This document shows, piece by piece, positions 1-7,769 of a DNA stretch of 64,000 nt (the stretch's first letter is position 1; the number at the start of each line of letters is the position of its first letter). Source of the DNA: Streptomyces decoyicus (lineage in GTDB: Bacteria > Actinomycetota > Actinomycetes > Streptomycetales > Streptomycetaceae); contig NZ_CP082301.1 in the NCBI RefSeq assembly GCF_019880305.1, positions 1,178,001 to 1,242,000 of the forward strand, written 5' to 3'. Under the pieces are notes generated by a model that made no database searches, had not been told where the DNA came from, and worked only from the letters and a program-made list of their open reading frames with translations. The translations under genes were made by a program, and so were the position numbers.

Positions 1-439
1 TGCCGGCGTCCGGGTCGCTGTCGAGGGCGACCATGGCGACGCCGTCCCGCAGCACGTCGATGCTCCCGGCGGACACGGCACAGGCGAGAACACCGTCGAT
101 GGCTTGCCGGGGAGAGGGGAACGGGCCCTTCCCGTCCTCGCCCTGGAGGGGGTAGACGATCACCCCGATCCCGTGGTCGGCGCCGACGCGGGCCGCTCCG
201 CTGTGCACATCGGCGAAATGGGGGTTCGTCAGGGACGGCACGACCAGCATCACCGTGCCGGTCCGGCCTAATCGCAGATTGCGCGCCGAGAGATTGAGCC
301 GGTAACCCATATCGGCCGCCGCATCGAGGACCTTCTTCGCCATTTTGGCCGAGATGCGACCACGCCACTTTCCCGCCATCACCAACGAGACGGTGGTCTG
401 CGACACGCCAAGCGTCCGTGCCAAGTCCTTGCTTGTCAT
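1..439 (-). CDS. LacI-family transcriptional regulator, C-terminus cut by window edge
   Basis: The reverse strand from an ATG at 439 encodes a LacI-type DNA-binding head. It opens MTSKDLARTLGVSQTTVSLV, a canonical helix-turn-helix with the hinge following (GYRLNLSARNLR). The start of a periplasmic-binding-like effector domain comes next (TVMLVVPSLTNPHFADV). About 146 codons are visible of the roughly 330 usual for the family; the rest lies off the window. It is transcribed away from the agm-like operon, and two perfect palindromes with a central CG step lie in the shared upstream region. I infer that it is the pathway-specific regulator and probably autoregulated. The effector cannot be read from the sequence. 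Confidence 0.88.
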   Translation of the reverse strand, partial: MTSKDLARTLGVSQTTVSLVMAGKWRGRISAKMAKKVLDAAADMGYRLNLSARNLRLGRTGTVMLVVPSLTNPHFADVHSGAARVGADHGIGVIVYPLQGEDGKGPFPSPRQAIDGVLACAVSAGSIDVLRDGVAMVALDSDPDAG

Positions 440-551
440 TTGAGGCGCGTTAACCGGTGCGTTCCCTGCCCTGTGAAGTCCTTCAGACAACGGTCCCTCA
501 ACTCTTTTGCGGACTGCGGACGTTCAGCTTCCGTTAGATCTTGCGCCGGAC

Positions 552-565
552 ATCATACGTATGAT
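552..565. promoter_or_regulatory. Palindromic operator, copy 1
   Basis: ATCATACGTATGAT is a perfect 14-bp palindrome with a central CG step, as in many LacI-family operators. It lies between the divergent LacI-type gene and the agm-like operon. An identical second copy has its centre 26 bp downstream. Binding by the adjacent regulator is inferred. Confidence 0.75.
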
Positions 566-577
566 CTGGTAGCGAAC

Positions 578-591
578 ATCATACGTATGAT
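578..591. promoter_or_regulatory. Palindromic operator, copy 2
   Basis: This is the second exact copy of ATCATACGTATGAT, also preceded by AC. It ends 54 bp before the preferred agmA start, so a repressor here could block initiation of the operon. Confidence 0.75.
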
Positions 592-645
592 GCGGTTGCT
601 CAACCAGAGATAACAGTCAGCGACATTCGGCGCATGGAGATGTCA

Positions 646-1227
646 ATGGAATCGGCCGTCACCGTGTATTGCGGAGCCTCACTCGGCGAGCACCCCGCCT
701 ACGCCGACGCAGCGCGTCAATTAGGCCAGGCGTTGGCCCGGTCCGGAATGAACTTGGTCTACGGCGGGGCCTCCACCGGCCTGATGGGGTGCGTGGCGGA
801 CGCGGCACTCCTCGGCGGCAGCCGCGTCACCGGAGTGATCCCGCAGAGCCTCGTCCGGTACGAGGTCGCGCACACCGCCCTCACCGACCTGCGCGTCGTC
901 CGGACCATGCATGAACGCAAGGCGTTGATGGCCGAGTTGGGAGACGCCTTCGTCGCGATGCCGGGCGGTTTCGGCACCGCGGAGGAACTGTTCGAGGTCC
1001 TGACATGGGCCCAGCTCGGACTGCACTCCAAGCCGTGCGCCCTGCTGAACACCAACGGTTACTACACCCCGCTCCTGAGGTTCCTGGAGCACGCCGCCGA
1101 CGAAGGCTTCGTGCACCGGCGCTACCTCGGCAACGTGATCGTCGAAGACGATCCGCACGTCCTGCTCTCCCGGCTCGCGAGCCACCGTGCGCTTCCGCAT
1201 CTGTTCGAAGAGGTGGCGGAGGCATGA
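646..1227 (+). CDS. agmA: AgmA-like LOG-family phosphoribohydrolase
   Basis: This is a LOG (lonely guy / TIGR00730) protein of 193 aa, full length for the family. It shows the Rossmann motif GGASTGLMG near the N-terminus and the catalytic and nucleotide-binding PGGFGTAEE signature in the middle. LOG enzymes hydrolyse nucleoside 5'-monophosphates. In the published angustmycin pathway AgmA is named a phosphoribohydrolase. Three in-frame ATGs exist at 634, 640 and 646. I chose 646 because GGAG sits 6 nt before it. It is the first gene of a tightly packed six-gene operon and overlaps the next gene by ATGA. The symbol rests on the match of all six families in order. Confidence 0.85.
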   Translation: MESAVTVYCGASLGEHPAYADAARQLGQALARSGMNLVYGGASTGLMGCVADAALLGGSRVTGVIPQSLVRYEVAHTALTDLRVVRTMHERKALMAELGDAFVAMPGGFGTAEELFEVLTWAQLGLHSKPCALLNTNGYYTPLLRFLEHAADEGFVHRRYLGNVIVEDDPHVLLSRLASHRALPHLFEEVAEA

Positions 1228-1898
1228 CCACCGCACCCCGCCCGGCTGCCACGGACGCCCGCTCCGAGCCCTCCGGTGCCGCTCCCCCCGCCCCGGCACT
1301 CGCCGTGTTCGACCTCGACGGCACCTTGCTTCCGGAGACGACCTCCTGCCGGGAGATCGCCCGGGTGGTCGGCAGGCACATGGACATTCACGACCTGGAA
1401 GCGGCGTACGGCCGGGGCGAGATCGACAGTCGCGCCTTCGCGGTCAGCGCTCTGCGGTGCTGGAGCGCAGGCGGCAAGGCCGTCTACCGCCAGGCGTTCG
1501 ACGCCGCACGCTTCCTCCACGGCATCCAGGACTGTCTGACATGGCTGCGCACGCACGGGACGACAACCGTCCTGGTCACGATGTCGCACAGGGAGTTCGC
1601 CGAGTGTCTCGACGGATTCGACCACATCTTCGCGTCCGACTACCCCGACGACATCCTCAACCCCGAGGACAAGCCGCTGATCGTCGAGAAACTCCGGACC
1701 GACCTGGGCATCACGGCCGACGACGTCATCGCCTTCGGCGACTCGACGTCCGACCTGCCGCTCTTTCGCACCCTCCGGCACACGGTCGCCGTCAATGCCT
1801 CCCCGGCCCTGACCGCACTGGCCGCCCACCACTACCAGGGCGACGATCTGCGCGGGGCGCTGCGCCTGGTCTGCCCTGACGCGGAGTTCACCTCATGA
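1224..1898 (+). CDS. agmB: AgmB-like HAD-superfamily phosphatase
   Basis: This is a 224-aa HAD hydrolase of the IB (SerB-like) type. Motif I is FDLDGTLL near residue 30, motif II lies around VLVTMSH, and the acidic motif GDSTSDLPL comes near residue 175. The first 25 residues are a low-complexity Pro/Ala extension before the HAD fold. Its start codon overlaps the stop of the LOG gene (ATGA), so the two are translationally coupled. AgmB is the phosphatase of the angustmycin pathway, expected to remove the 6'-phosphate of the allulosyl nucleotide to give angustmycin C. The substrate is inferred from context. Confidence 0.85.
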   Translation: MTTAPRPAATDARSEPSGAAPPAPALAVFDLDGTLLPETTSCREIARVVGRHMDIHDLEAAYGRGEIDSRAFAVSALRCWSAGGKAVYRQAFDAARFLHGIQDCLTWLRTHGTTTVLVTMSHREFAECLDGFDHIFASDYPDDILNPEDKPLIVEKLRTDLGITADDVIAFGDSTSDLPLFRTLRHTVAVNASPALTALAAHHYQGDDLRGALRLVCPDAEFTS

Positions 1899-2971
1899 GC
1901 GCGCCCGGCCGCGCCGTGCCCTCCGCCACCACGGCCGCCTCGCCCGCTCCCGGTGCCGGCACCGTCACCGTCATCTGCCGGTCCTTCGCCGAGGACTTCC
2001 CCGGCGGGCTCGGCGCTCTCCACGACGCCCTGAGCCGACGCGGCCTGACCACCGGGACACACGGACAGGTCGACGGACGGTTCCCCGACGGTGAGCTGTG
2101 TGTGGACCTGCCCGGGGACCCCACGGGGGCGCACGTGGTCATCCACCAGTCCCTGACCGGACCCGCCGAACAGGTCGACCAGTCGGCGATGGCACTGCTG
2201 GCCGTGGCCCGTGCCTACCGGGAGCACGGGGCCCGGAAGGTGACCGCCGTCGTCCCGCACCTCGCCTATGCGCGCCACGACCGGCACGTACCCGGCGAAC
2301 GCCGCCCGATCATGGCCGGCTTGCTGGCACAGCTCGCCGCGACGGCCGGTATCGACCAGCTCATCACCCTGGCCTCGGGCGCCCAGGACCGTCTCGGACG
2401 ACTCAGCGAGCCGATGGACCTGGTGCAACTCCCCACGGATGCGGCGCTGATGTCCCTGGTGCACCCCTGGGTCGTGCCCGGCCGCACGGTGCTCGTGGCC
2501 CCTGATGCGGGGGCCGCCCACCAGGTCCGCAGGATCGGCGACCGGCTACGGCTTCCGGTGATCACCGCCACGAAACGCCGCACCGGTCCGGACGCCGTCA
2601 CCGCGACCCTCACCTCGTCCGCACCCGGCCCTGCCGACCGCGCCATCATCGTGGACGACCTGATCACCAGTGCGGGAACGATGCTGGCGGTGGCCCGGCT
2701 GGCGCGGGCGGAGTTCGACGGGTGCCAGGTGCTCTGCGCGGCGACCCATCTGCGTCCCACCCCGACCGGCGAACAGCGGCTGGCCGCTGCCCTGCGGGAC
2801 GGAACGGTGCACCGCGTCCTCACCACCGACGCGGCGGGCCACCGCCCCCGTATCCCCGGTATCGACGTCACCGCCGTCCTCCCACTGATCGCCGACGCCG
2901 TCGCCGAACAAGTCCTCCCTGCCCAGCCCCCTTCAGCGGAAAGGCCCACCGCACATGCAGGCTCCCACTGA
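1895..2971 (+). CDS. agmC: AgmC-like sugar-phosphate pyrophosphokinase (PRPP synthetase family)
   Basis: This 358-aa protein is of the ribose-phosphate pyrophosphokinase family, somewhat longer than the usual 310-325 aa. Family hallmarks are FPDGELCVDL near the N-terminus, the catalytic loop region YARHDRHVPGERRP and the PRPP-loop-like VDDLITSAGTML. It overlaps agmB by 4 nt. In angustmycin biosynthesis AgmC acts as D-allulose 6-phosphate pyrophosphokinase, making the six-carbon analogue of PRPP. A housekeeping prs role is unlikely here because the gene is embedded in the pathway operon. Confidence 0.86.
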   Translation: MSAPGRAVPSATTAASPAPGAGTVTVICRSFAEDFPGGLGALHDALSRRGLTTGTHGQVDGRFPDGELCVDLPGDPTGAHVVIHQSLTGPAEQVDQSAMALLAVARAYREHGARKVTAVVPHLAYARHDRHVPGERRPIMAGLLAQLAATAGIDQLITLASGAQDRLGRLSEPMDLVQLPTDAALMSLVHPWVVPGRTVLVAPDAGAAHQVRRIGDRLRLPVITATKRRTGPDAVTATLTSSAPGPADRAIIVDDLITSAGTMLAVARLARAEFDGCQVLCAATHLRPTPTGEQRLAAALRDGTVHRVLTTDAAGHRPRIPGIDVTAVLPLIADAVAEQVLPAQPPSAERPTAHAGSH

Positions 2972-3674
2972 GCTGCTCGCTACCGTTCCCCCGACCACCC
3001 TGAGCCCGGCCTTGTCCATGTCCGTGGTCTGCCTCGACCAGACCCGGCTCGGTGAACACGTCGCGCAATTAAGGACGTTGGGGATCAGCCGGCTGCACGT
3101 CGATCTCATCGACCCGGCCTTCGCCCGGAACGTCGGACTGCCCCTGGAGACCATCAGCGACCTGGCGGCCACCTGCGGCCTGCCGATCGACGTCCACGCC
3201 ATGCTGGCACGCCCCGGTGACCTGCTGGAGCAGGCCGCGGCACGCGGGGCGGCCACCATCTGCGTCCACCAGCGCACCGTCACCCCCCAGGTCCTGGCCT
3301 GCTTGCAGCGCATCGCCGCCGGGCCCGCCGAAGTGGGCCTGGTCATCGACCCGGGCGAGGGACTGGACCGTGCGCTGATCGAGCAGCTGGCCCCCGCCCA
3401 GCTGACGGTGATGAGCGTCGAACCGGGCGGCGTGGGACGGCCGTTCCGCGACGAGGCCCTGCTCACCCTCGCCGAAGCCGCTGAGCTGCGCGCACGCGGC
3501 ATCGTCCGGCGGGTCGAAGCCGACGGGGCGGTCGGACCGGCCACCGTCGCGCGGCTGGTGTCCGCCGGGGCCGGCCAACTCGTCCTGGGCAGCACGGTCT
3601 TCCCGCGACGCGGCCCGGAAGGCAACCGCCTGGACGAACTGGCCCTGGCGCTCACCGCCCTCTCCCCCGCCTGA
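2955..3674 (+). CDS. agmD: AgmD-like hexulose-phosphate 3-epimerase (RPE family)
   Basis: This is a TIM-barrel protein of 239 aa in the ribulose-phosphate 3-epimerase family. The family landmarks remain but have drifted: LHVDLID where RPE has HVD.MDG, DVHAML for the second metal ligand, SVEPGGVG for the phosphate loop and EADGAV for the VDGG motif. The metal-binding H/D positions appear conserved. The start overlaps agmC by 17 nt. AgmD is described as D-allulose 6-phosphate 3-epimerase, which would supply allulose 6-phosphate from fructose 6-phosphate. The drifted motifs fit a shift from pentulose to hexulose substrates, but that is inference. Confidence 0.84.
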   Translation: MQAPTELLATVPPTTLSPALSMSVVCLDQTRLGEHVAQLRTLGISRLHVDLIDPAFARNVGLPLETISDLAATCGLPIDVHAMLARPGDLLEQAAARGAATICVHQRTVTPQVLACLQRIAAGPAEVGLVIDPGEGLDRALIEQLAPAQLTVMSVEPGGVGRPFRDEALLTLAEAAELRARGIVRRVEADGAVGPATVARLVSAGAGQLVLGSTVFPRRGPEGNRLDELALALTALSPA

Positions 3675-3745
3675 CCTCCGGCGTCCCCTCATCCCCTCAT
3701 CCCCGACCGATCCCCCCGACCGACGAAGATCAAGGACCGTTGCTC

Positions 3746-4282
3746 ATGACGCTCACGCACACCATCACCATCGGCGACGTCCGCCGCGAGCTGCCGATCG
3801 TACGGGTGGCGGACGATGCCCGGATCGCCTTCCTCAAGCTGTACGGCGACGTGGAACTCACCGTCGCCTGCGCACGCGCACTGGCCGAGCGGATGCCGGC
3901 GGACGTCGATGTCATCGTGGGCCCGGAGACCGGGGGCATCCTGCTCGCCCACGAACTCGCCGAGCACTCCGGGCGCCCCTACGTGATCGCCCGCAAGAAG
4001 CTGCGCCCCAACATGGCCAAGCCGCTCCGCGTCCCCGTACAGAGCATCGGAACACCGGGACAGCAGGAACTCTTCCTCGGTGAGGACGACGCGGCGCTCA
4101 TCGAGGGCCGCCGGGTCGCCGTCGTCGACGAGGTCATCAGCAGCGGCGGCACCCTCAAGGCCCTCCATGAACTCGTCGCCGCGGCCGGCGGCACGGTGCA
4201 GCAGGTGTTGACCGTGGCCACCGAAGGGGAGCGCAGGCCGGACGTCGAGTCGCTGCTGCATCTGCCCGTCTACACGGATTAG
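3746..4282 (+). CDS. agmE: AgmE-like adenine phosphoallulosyltransferase (APT family)
   Basis: This is a type I phosphoribosyltransferase of 178 aa, the usual size for adenine phosphoribosyltransferase. The flexible-loop region contains KKLRPNMAKP, and the PRPP motif reads VAVVDEVISSGGTL instead of the common DD..TGGT. I chose ATG 3746 over an in-frame TTG at 3740 because AAGGA lies 9 nt before the ATG. In the angustmycin pathway AgmE joins adenine to the activated allulose phosphate. The altered PRPP loop may reflect the bulkier donor; this is inference. A 71-nt gap separates it from agmD. Confidence 0.83.
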   Translation: MTLTHTITIGDVRRELPIVRVADDARIAFLKLYGDVELTVACARALAERMPADVDVIVGPETGGILLAHELAEHSGRPYVIARKKLRPNMAKPLRVPVQSIGTPGQQELFLGEDDAALIEGRRVAVVDEVISSGGTLKALHELVAAAGGTVQQVLTVATEGERRPDVESLLHLPVYTD

Positions 4283-4374
4283 CGCCACCCCGCTCGCTGC
4301 TCGCTGCTCGCTTCCGTACGCCTCCCCCTCCCGGACCCTCACCCGTACCCCATCGAACACCTAGGAGTTGCACG

Positions 4375-5646
4375 ATGACGCCCACCATCCATGCCAGCGA
4401 GGTCGCCGACATCGGCCTCGCCGGCCATGGCGAAGGACTGTGCGACTGGTCGGCCCAATCGATGCCCATCCTGGCGCGGATACGCGAGCGTTACGCCGTC
4501 GAGAAGCCCTTCCAGGGCAAGCGCATCGCCATTGCCGTGCACATCACGACCGAGACCGCCAACCTCGCTCTGACCCTCCGGGCCGGCGGCGCCGAGGTCT
4601 TCCTGTGCGCCTCCAACGTACGGACGACGAACGACGCGGTAGCCGCTTACGCCGCCCAGCAGGGCGTGTACGTCTACGGCATCCAGGGCGAGGACCGCGA
4701 GACCTACTCCACCCACTGCCACCGTGTCCTGGACGCCCGCCCGCACCTGGTCATCGACGACGGCGCGGATCTGACCGGTCTGCTGCACGGCGCGCGCAGC
4801 GATGCCGCGTCCGACGTCATCGCGGGACTGGAGGAGACCACGGCCGGCATCCAGCGCATTCGCAGCCTCGAGGCCGACGGGCTGCTGCGGTACCCCGTCG
4901 TCGCGGTCAACGAGGCCCGCACCAAGCATCTGTTCGACAACCGCTACGGCACCGGACAGAGCACCATGGACGCCATCCTGCGGCTGACGAACACCCTGGT
5001 CGCCGGCTCACGGGTGGTCGTGGCCGGTTACGGGATGTGCGGAAAGGGCGTCGCGGCACGGGCCCGCGGTATGGGCGCCGATGTCCTGGTGACCGAGGTG
5101 GACCATGTCCGGGCCCTGGAGGCCGTCATGGACGGGTACCGGGTCATGGAGATGGACCGAGCCGCGGAACTGGGCGACATCTTCATCACGGTCACCAGCA
5201 ACAAGAACGTCCTCGGGGCGGAGCACTTCGCCCGCATGCCCGACGGCGCCCTCGTGTGCAACTCCGGCCACTTCGACGTGGAGATCGATGTGCCGGCACT
5301 GCGCGCCGCGGCGCTCAAGCACACCCGACCCCGTCCCGGCATCGACCAGTACACGCTCGCCGACGGCCGGCGGATCAACCTGCTCTCCGCGGGGGAGGTG
5401 GTGAATCTCGCCGCGGCCGAGGGAAACCCGGCGACGCTGATGGACATGTCCTTCACCAACCAGGTCCTGGGTTGTGAGTACCTGCTCAAGAACGCCGCGG
5501 ACCTGGACCGCCGCGTCCACACCCTGCCCGCGGACATCGACGACCAGGTGGCACACCTCAAACTCCAGACGCTGGGCATCGACATCGACACCCTCAGCGA
5601 AGCGCAGATCGCGTACCTGCACTCCTGGGATCAGGGCAGCGCCTGA
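4375..5646 (+). CDS. agmF: AgmF-like dehydratase of the S-adenosylhomocysteine hydrolase family
   Basis: This 423-aa protein is of the adenosylhomocysteinase family, close to normal length. It has a substrate region with HITTETANL, the Rossmann NAD motif GYGMCGKG and the C-terminal SFTNQVLGCEYL segment. It is preceded by AGGAG 6 nt upstream of the ATG. AgmF is reported as a non-canonical dehydratase that converts angustmycin C to angustmycin A (C5'-C6' dehydration) using bound NAD recycled within the cycle. The final position in the operon fits a last-step enzyme. A plain housekeeping ahcY is the alternative, but the operon context argues against it. Confidence 0.85.
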   Translation: MTPTIHASEVADIGLAGHGEGLCDWSAQSMPILARIRERYAVEKPFQGKRIAIAVHITTETANLALTLRAGGAEVFLCASNVRTTNDAVAAYAAQQGVYVYGIQGEDRETYSTHCHRVLDARPHLVIDDGADLTGLLHGARSDAASDVIAGLEETTAGIQRIRSLEADGLLRYPVVAVNEARTKHLFDNRYGTGQSTMDAILRLTNTLVAGSRVVVAGYGMCGKGVAARARGMGADVLVTEVDHVRALEAVMDGYRVMEMDRAAELGDIFITVTSNKNVLGAEHFARMPDGALVCNSGHFDVEIDVPALRAAALKHTRPRPGIDQYTLADGRRINLLSAGEVVNLAAAEGNPATLMDMSFTNQVLGCEYLLKNAADLDRRVHTLPADIDDQVAHLKLQTLGIDIDTLSEAQIAYLHSWDQGSA

Positions 5647-5668
5647 CGGCTCCCTCCCCTACGACACG

Positions 5669-5728
5669 GGCGCGGCAGTCGGCTGGTCGGCCGGTCGGTC
5701 GGCTGGTCGGCCGGTCGGCTGCCGCGCC
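5669..5728 (+). terminator. Hairpin built around a direct repeat, after agmF
   Basis: GGCGCGGCAG (5669-5678) pairs with CTGCCGCGCC (5719-5728). The loop is a duplicated 20-bp GTCGGCTGGTCGGCCGGTCG unit that is itself GC-rich. It begins 22 nt after the agmF stop and probably ends the operon transcript. No T-tract is present, as is common in Streptomyces. Confidence 0.5.
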
Positions 5729-5767
5729 GGGCAGTGGATAGGCAGGTTGGCTTCCGCTGCGGCCCGG

Positions 5768-5923
5768 TCAGCGTTCGTCGTCCTCCGCCGTACGCTCGCC
5801 CTCCGCCTGGGACGGCTGGGTGCGGGTCGTCGCGGGGTGTCGCTGCTCGGCCGGGTCCCTGTCCTCCTCCAGCCTCTCGCCCTCGGCCTGCGACGGAGTC
5901 GGGTACTCGTCGTTCTGCCTCAT
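5768..5923 (-). CDS. Small acidic protein with duplicated PSQAEGE motif
   Basis: A 51-aa, charged, probably disordered protein starts MRQNDEYPTPSQAEGERLEE and repeats the element PSQAEGER near its C-terminus. I recognise this type as a short hypothetical protein common in Streptomyces, with no known function. It is transcribed towards the agm-like operon end. No signal peptide or membrane segment is visible. Confidence 0.6.
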   Translation of the reverse strand: MRQNDEYPTPSQAEGERLEEDRDPAEQRHPATTRTQPSQAEGERTAEDDER

Positions 5924-6039
5924 GACCGCCTCCGCAGTCGGTACAAGTGCATACAAACCGAGCCTAACGCCCAGGTCGTTCGACGGCCTGGGCTGCGAGG
6001 ACGGCTTCGGAGCGGCTGACAGCGACTCGACCTGGCGTA

Positions 6040-7272
6040 TCACGCGCGCTTGGCGGTGAACGGGCCGCCGGAGCCGAAGACCAGGGCGGCGAAGCGTTCG
6101 CCGATGCGGCGGTGTGTGGCGGCGTCCGGGTGGAGCTGGTCGGGCAGCGGCAGCTCGGCGAAGTCCGCCTCGCCGTAGAGGTCTCGGCCGTCGAGGTAGT
6201 GCAGGTTCGGGTCGTCGGCTGCCCGCTGCTTCACGAGGCGGGCCAGTTCCTCCCGGATGACGTTGAGGGTCAGCTTCCCGCCGGCCCGTTCCGCGGGATC
6301 GCCCGCGGCCCGGAACTGGAGCTTTCCCGCGCTGAGGTTGCTGAAGTCCGGGGCGCTGGGGCCGGGGGTGTCCTCGTGGATCGGGCACAGGATGGGCGAG
6401 ACGACCAGGAGCGGAGTGCTGGGGTGCCCCTCACGGATGGTGTCGAGGAAGCCGTGCACCGCGGGGCCGAACGCGCGCAGGCGCATCAGGTCGGCGTTGA
6501 CGAGGTTGATGCCGATCTTGACGCTGATCAGGTCCGCGGGGGTGTCGCGCAGGGCACGGGCGGTGAACGGGTCGAGCAGGGCGCTGCCGCCCAGCCCCAG
6601 GTTGGTCAGTTCCACGCCGCCGAGGGAAGCGGCCAGCGCGGGCCAAGTGGTGCTGGGGCTCGCGGCGTCGGAGCCGTGGCTGAGCGAACTGCCGTGGTGC
6701 AGCCACTTCTTGTGGCCCGCATCGGGCAGGGGCTCGACGGGTGCGTCGGTGCGCAGGGCGACGAGCTGGGTGATCTCGTTGTGCGGCAGCCAGATCTCGA
6801 CGTCCTTGACGCGGTCCGGGAGCCCGGTGAAACGGAGGGTGCCGACCGGGCCGGGCCGGATTTCCGCGGATCCGGTGGCCATGTCGATCATCAGGACGTT
6901 CCCGCCGGGGACGCCGGCCTGCCCGGCCGGCCGGCCGTCGACGAGCAGGTCGTACACGCCATCGGGGCGGGGCGGGGCGCCCTGGTACGCGTTCTTGGTG
7001 CGGAGTGCGTCCAGCTCGATGGCGGTGGCCCGCGTGCGGAACACCAGCCGTACGCCGGAGGCCTGGGCCTCCGCCATCGCCAGCTGCCCGTCGGTGCACT
7101 GGGCACGGGCCCGGGCGGGCAGCCGGTGCGGCAGCACCCCGTGTTCGGTGTGCTCCAGATCCAGGGCGCCGCGCAGGAGGTTGGCGGTGAGGGGTGTGGT
7201 GATCCAGTCCACCGCCGGGGACGCCGAGGCCGTCGTGGGGGCACCGGGGGCGTCGTCGAGCCAGTCGTCCAT
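6040..7272 (-). CDS. SGNH/GDSL-family hydrolase
   Basis: This 410-aa protein has an N-terminal beta-rich region (residues 20-190) and a C-terminal SGNH hydrolase domain. Catalytic blocks are visible: GSSLSHG with the nucleophile serine, NLGLGGS for block II, KIGINLVN for block III and DQLHPD for the Asp-His pair. No signal peptide is evident, so it is likely cytoplasmic. The family includes esterases and carbohydrate deacetylases; the substrate cannot be told. It stands alone on the minus strand. Confidence 0.85.
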   Translation of the reverse strand: MDDWLDDAPGAPTTASASPAVDWITTPLTANLLRGALDLEHTEHGVLPHRLPARARAQCTDGQLAMAEAQASGVRLVFRTRATAIELDALRTKNAYQGAPPRPDGVYDLLVDGRPAGQAGVPGGNVLMIDMATGSAEIRPGPVGTLRFTGLPDRVKDVEIWLPHNEITQLVALRTDAPVEPLPDAGHKKWLHHGSSLSHGSDAASPSTTWPALAASLGGVELTNLGLGGSALLDPFTARALRDTPADLISVKIGINLVNADLMRLRAFGPAVHGFLDTIREGHPSTPLLVVSPILCPIHEDTPGPSAPDFSNLSAGKLQFRAAGDPAERAGGKLTLNVIREELARLVKQRAADDPNLHYLDGRDLYGEADFAELPLPDQLHPDAATHRRIGERFAALVFGSGGPFTAKRA

Positions 7273-7769
7273 GGTGGCATTGTGCGGGCCAGATGCATGG
7301 CCTGCCCAATGGTTTTCCGCCCCCTCGGTGGCTGACGACCGGCGGTCGCCGACCGCCGACTACCGGCCGCCCCGGCCAGCCCTTCGGCCACCCTCTGCTC
7401 GCCGACCGTGGCCGTCACCGGGTTCCAGGCCACATTGGCGTAGCGGCCAGATGGCGCGGGTCTCACGATCACCAATGCCCCCTGTTCTCCGGCCCGTTCC
7501 CGCCTGCGCGAGCGTGACGGTGCCGGCCACCGTGGTCCTCATCGCGGAGCGCCGACGCCGGCACTGGCTCGCACCGCGAACCGGCTCGCCGCCGCCAACC
7601 GGCTCGCCACCACCAACCGGCCCGCCAGGTGAAGCGCTCGCCTGCGGGCTGAAGCGCTCGGCCACACATGCACCGCGGCACCCCGGCGGCAGTGTGACGG
7701 GGCGTTTGGGTTGGCCAGTTGAGCGAGCATGTCGGCCCGTGAGCGTTCGAGTCGGCCCGGCTGAGAGCT
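7273..7769. other. Intergenic region with a short tandem repeat
   Basis: No convincing gene is seen in these 497 bases. Around 7579-7630 an 18-bp unit, ACCGGCTCGCCGCCGCCA, occurs about three times with small changes. Long open frames crossing this stretch are antisense or read-through artefacts of the neighbouring exporter gene. Confidence 0.5.
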
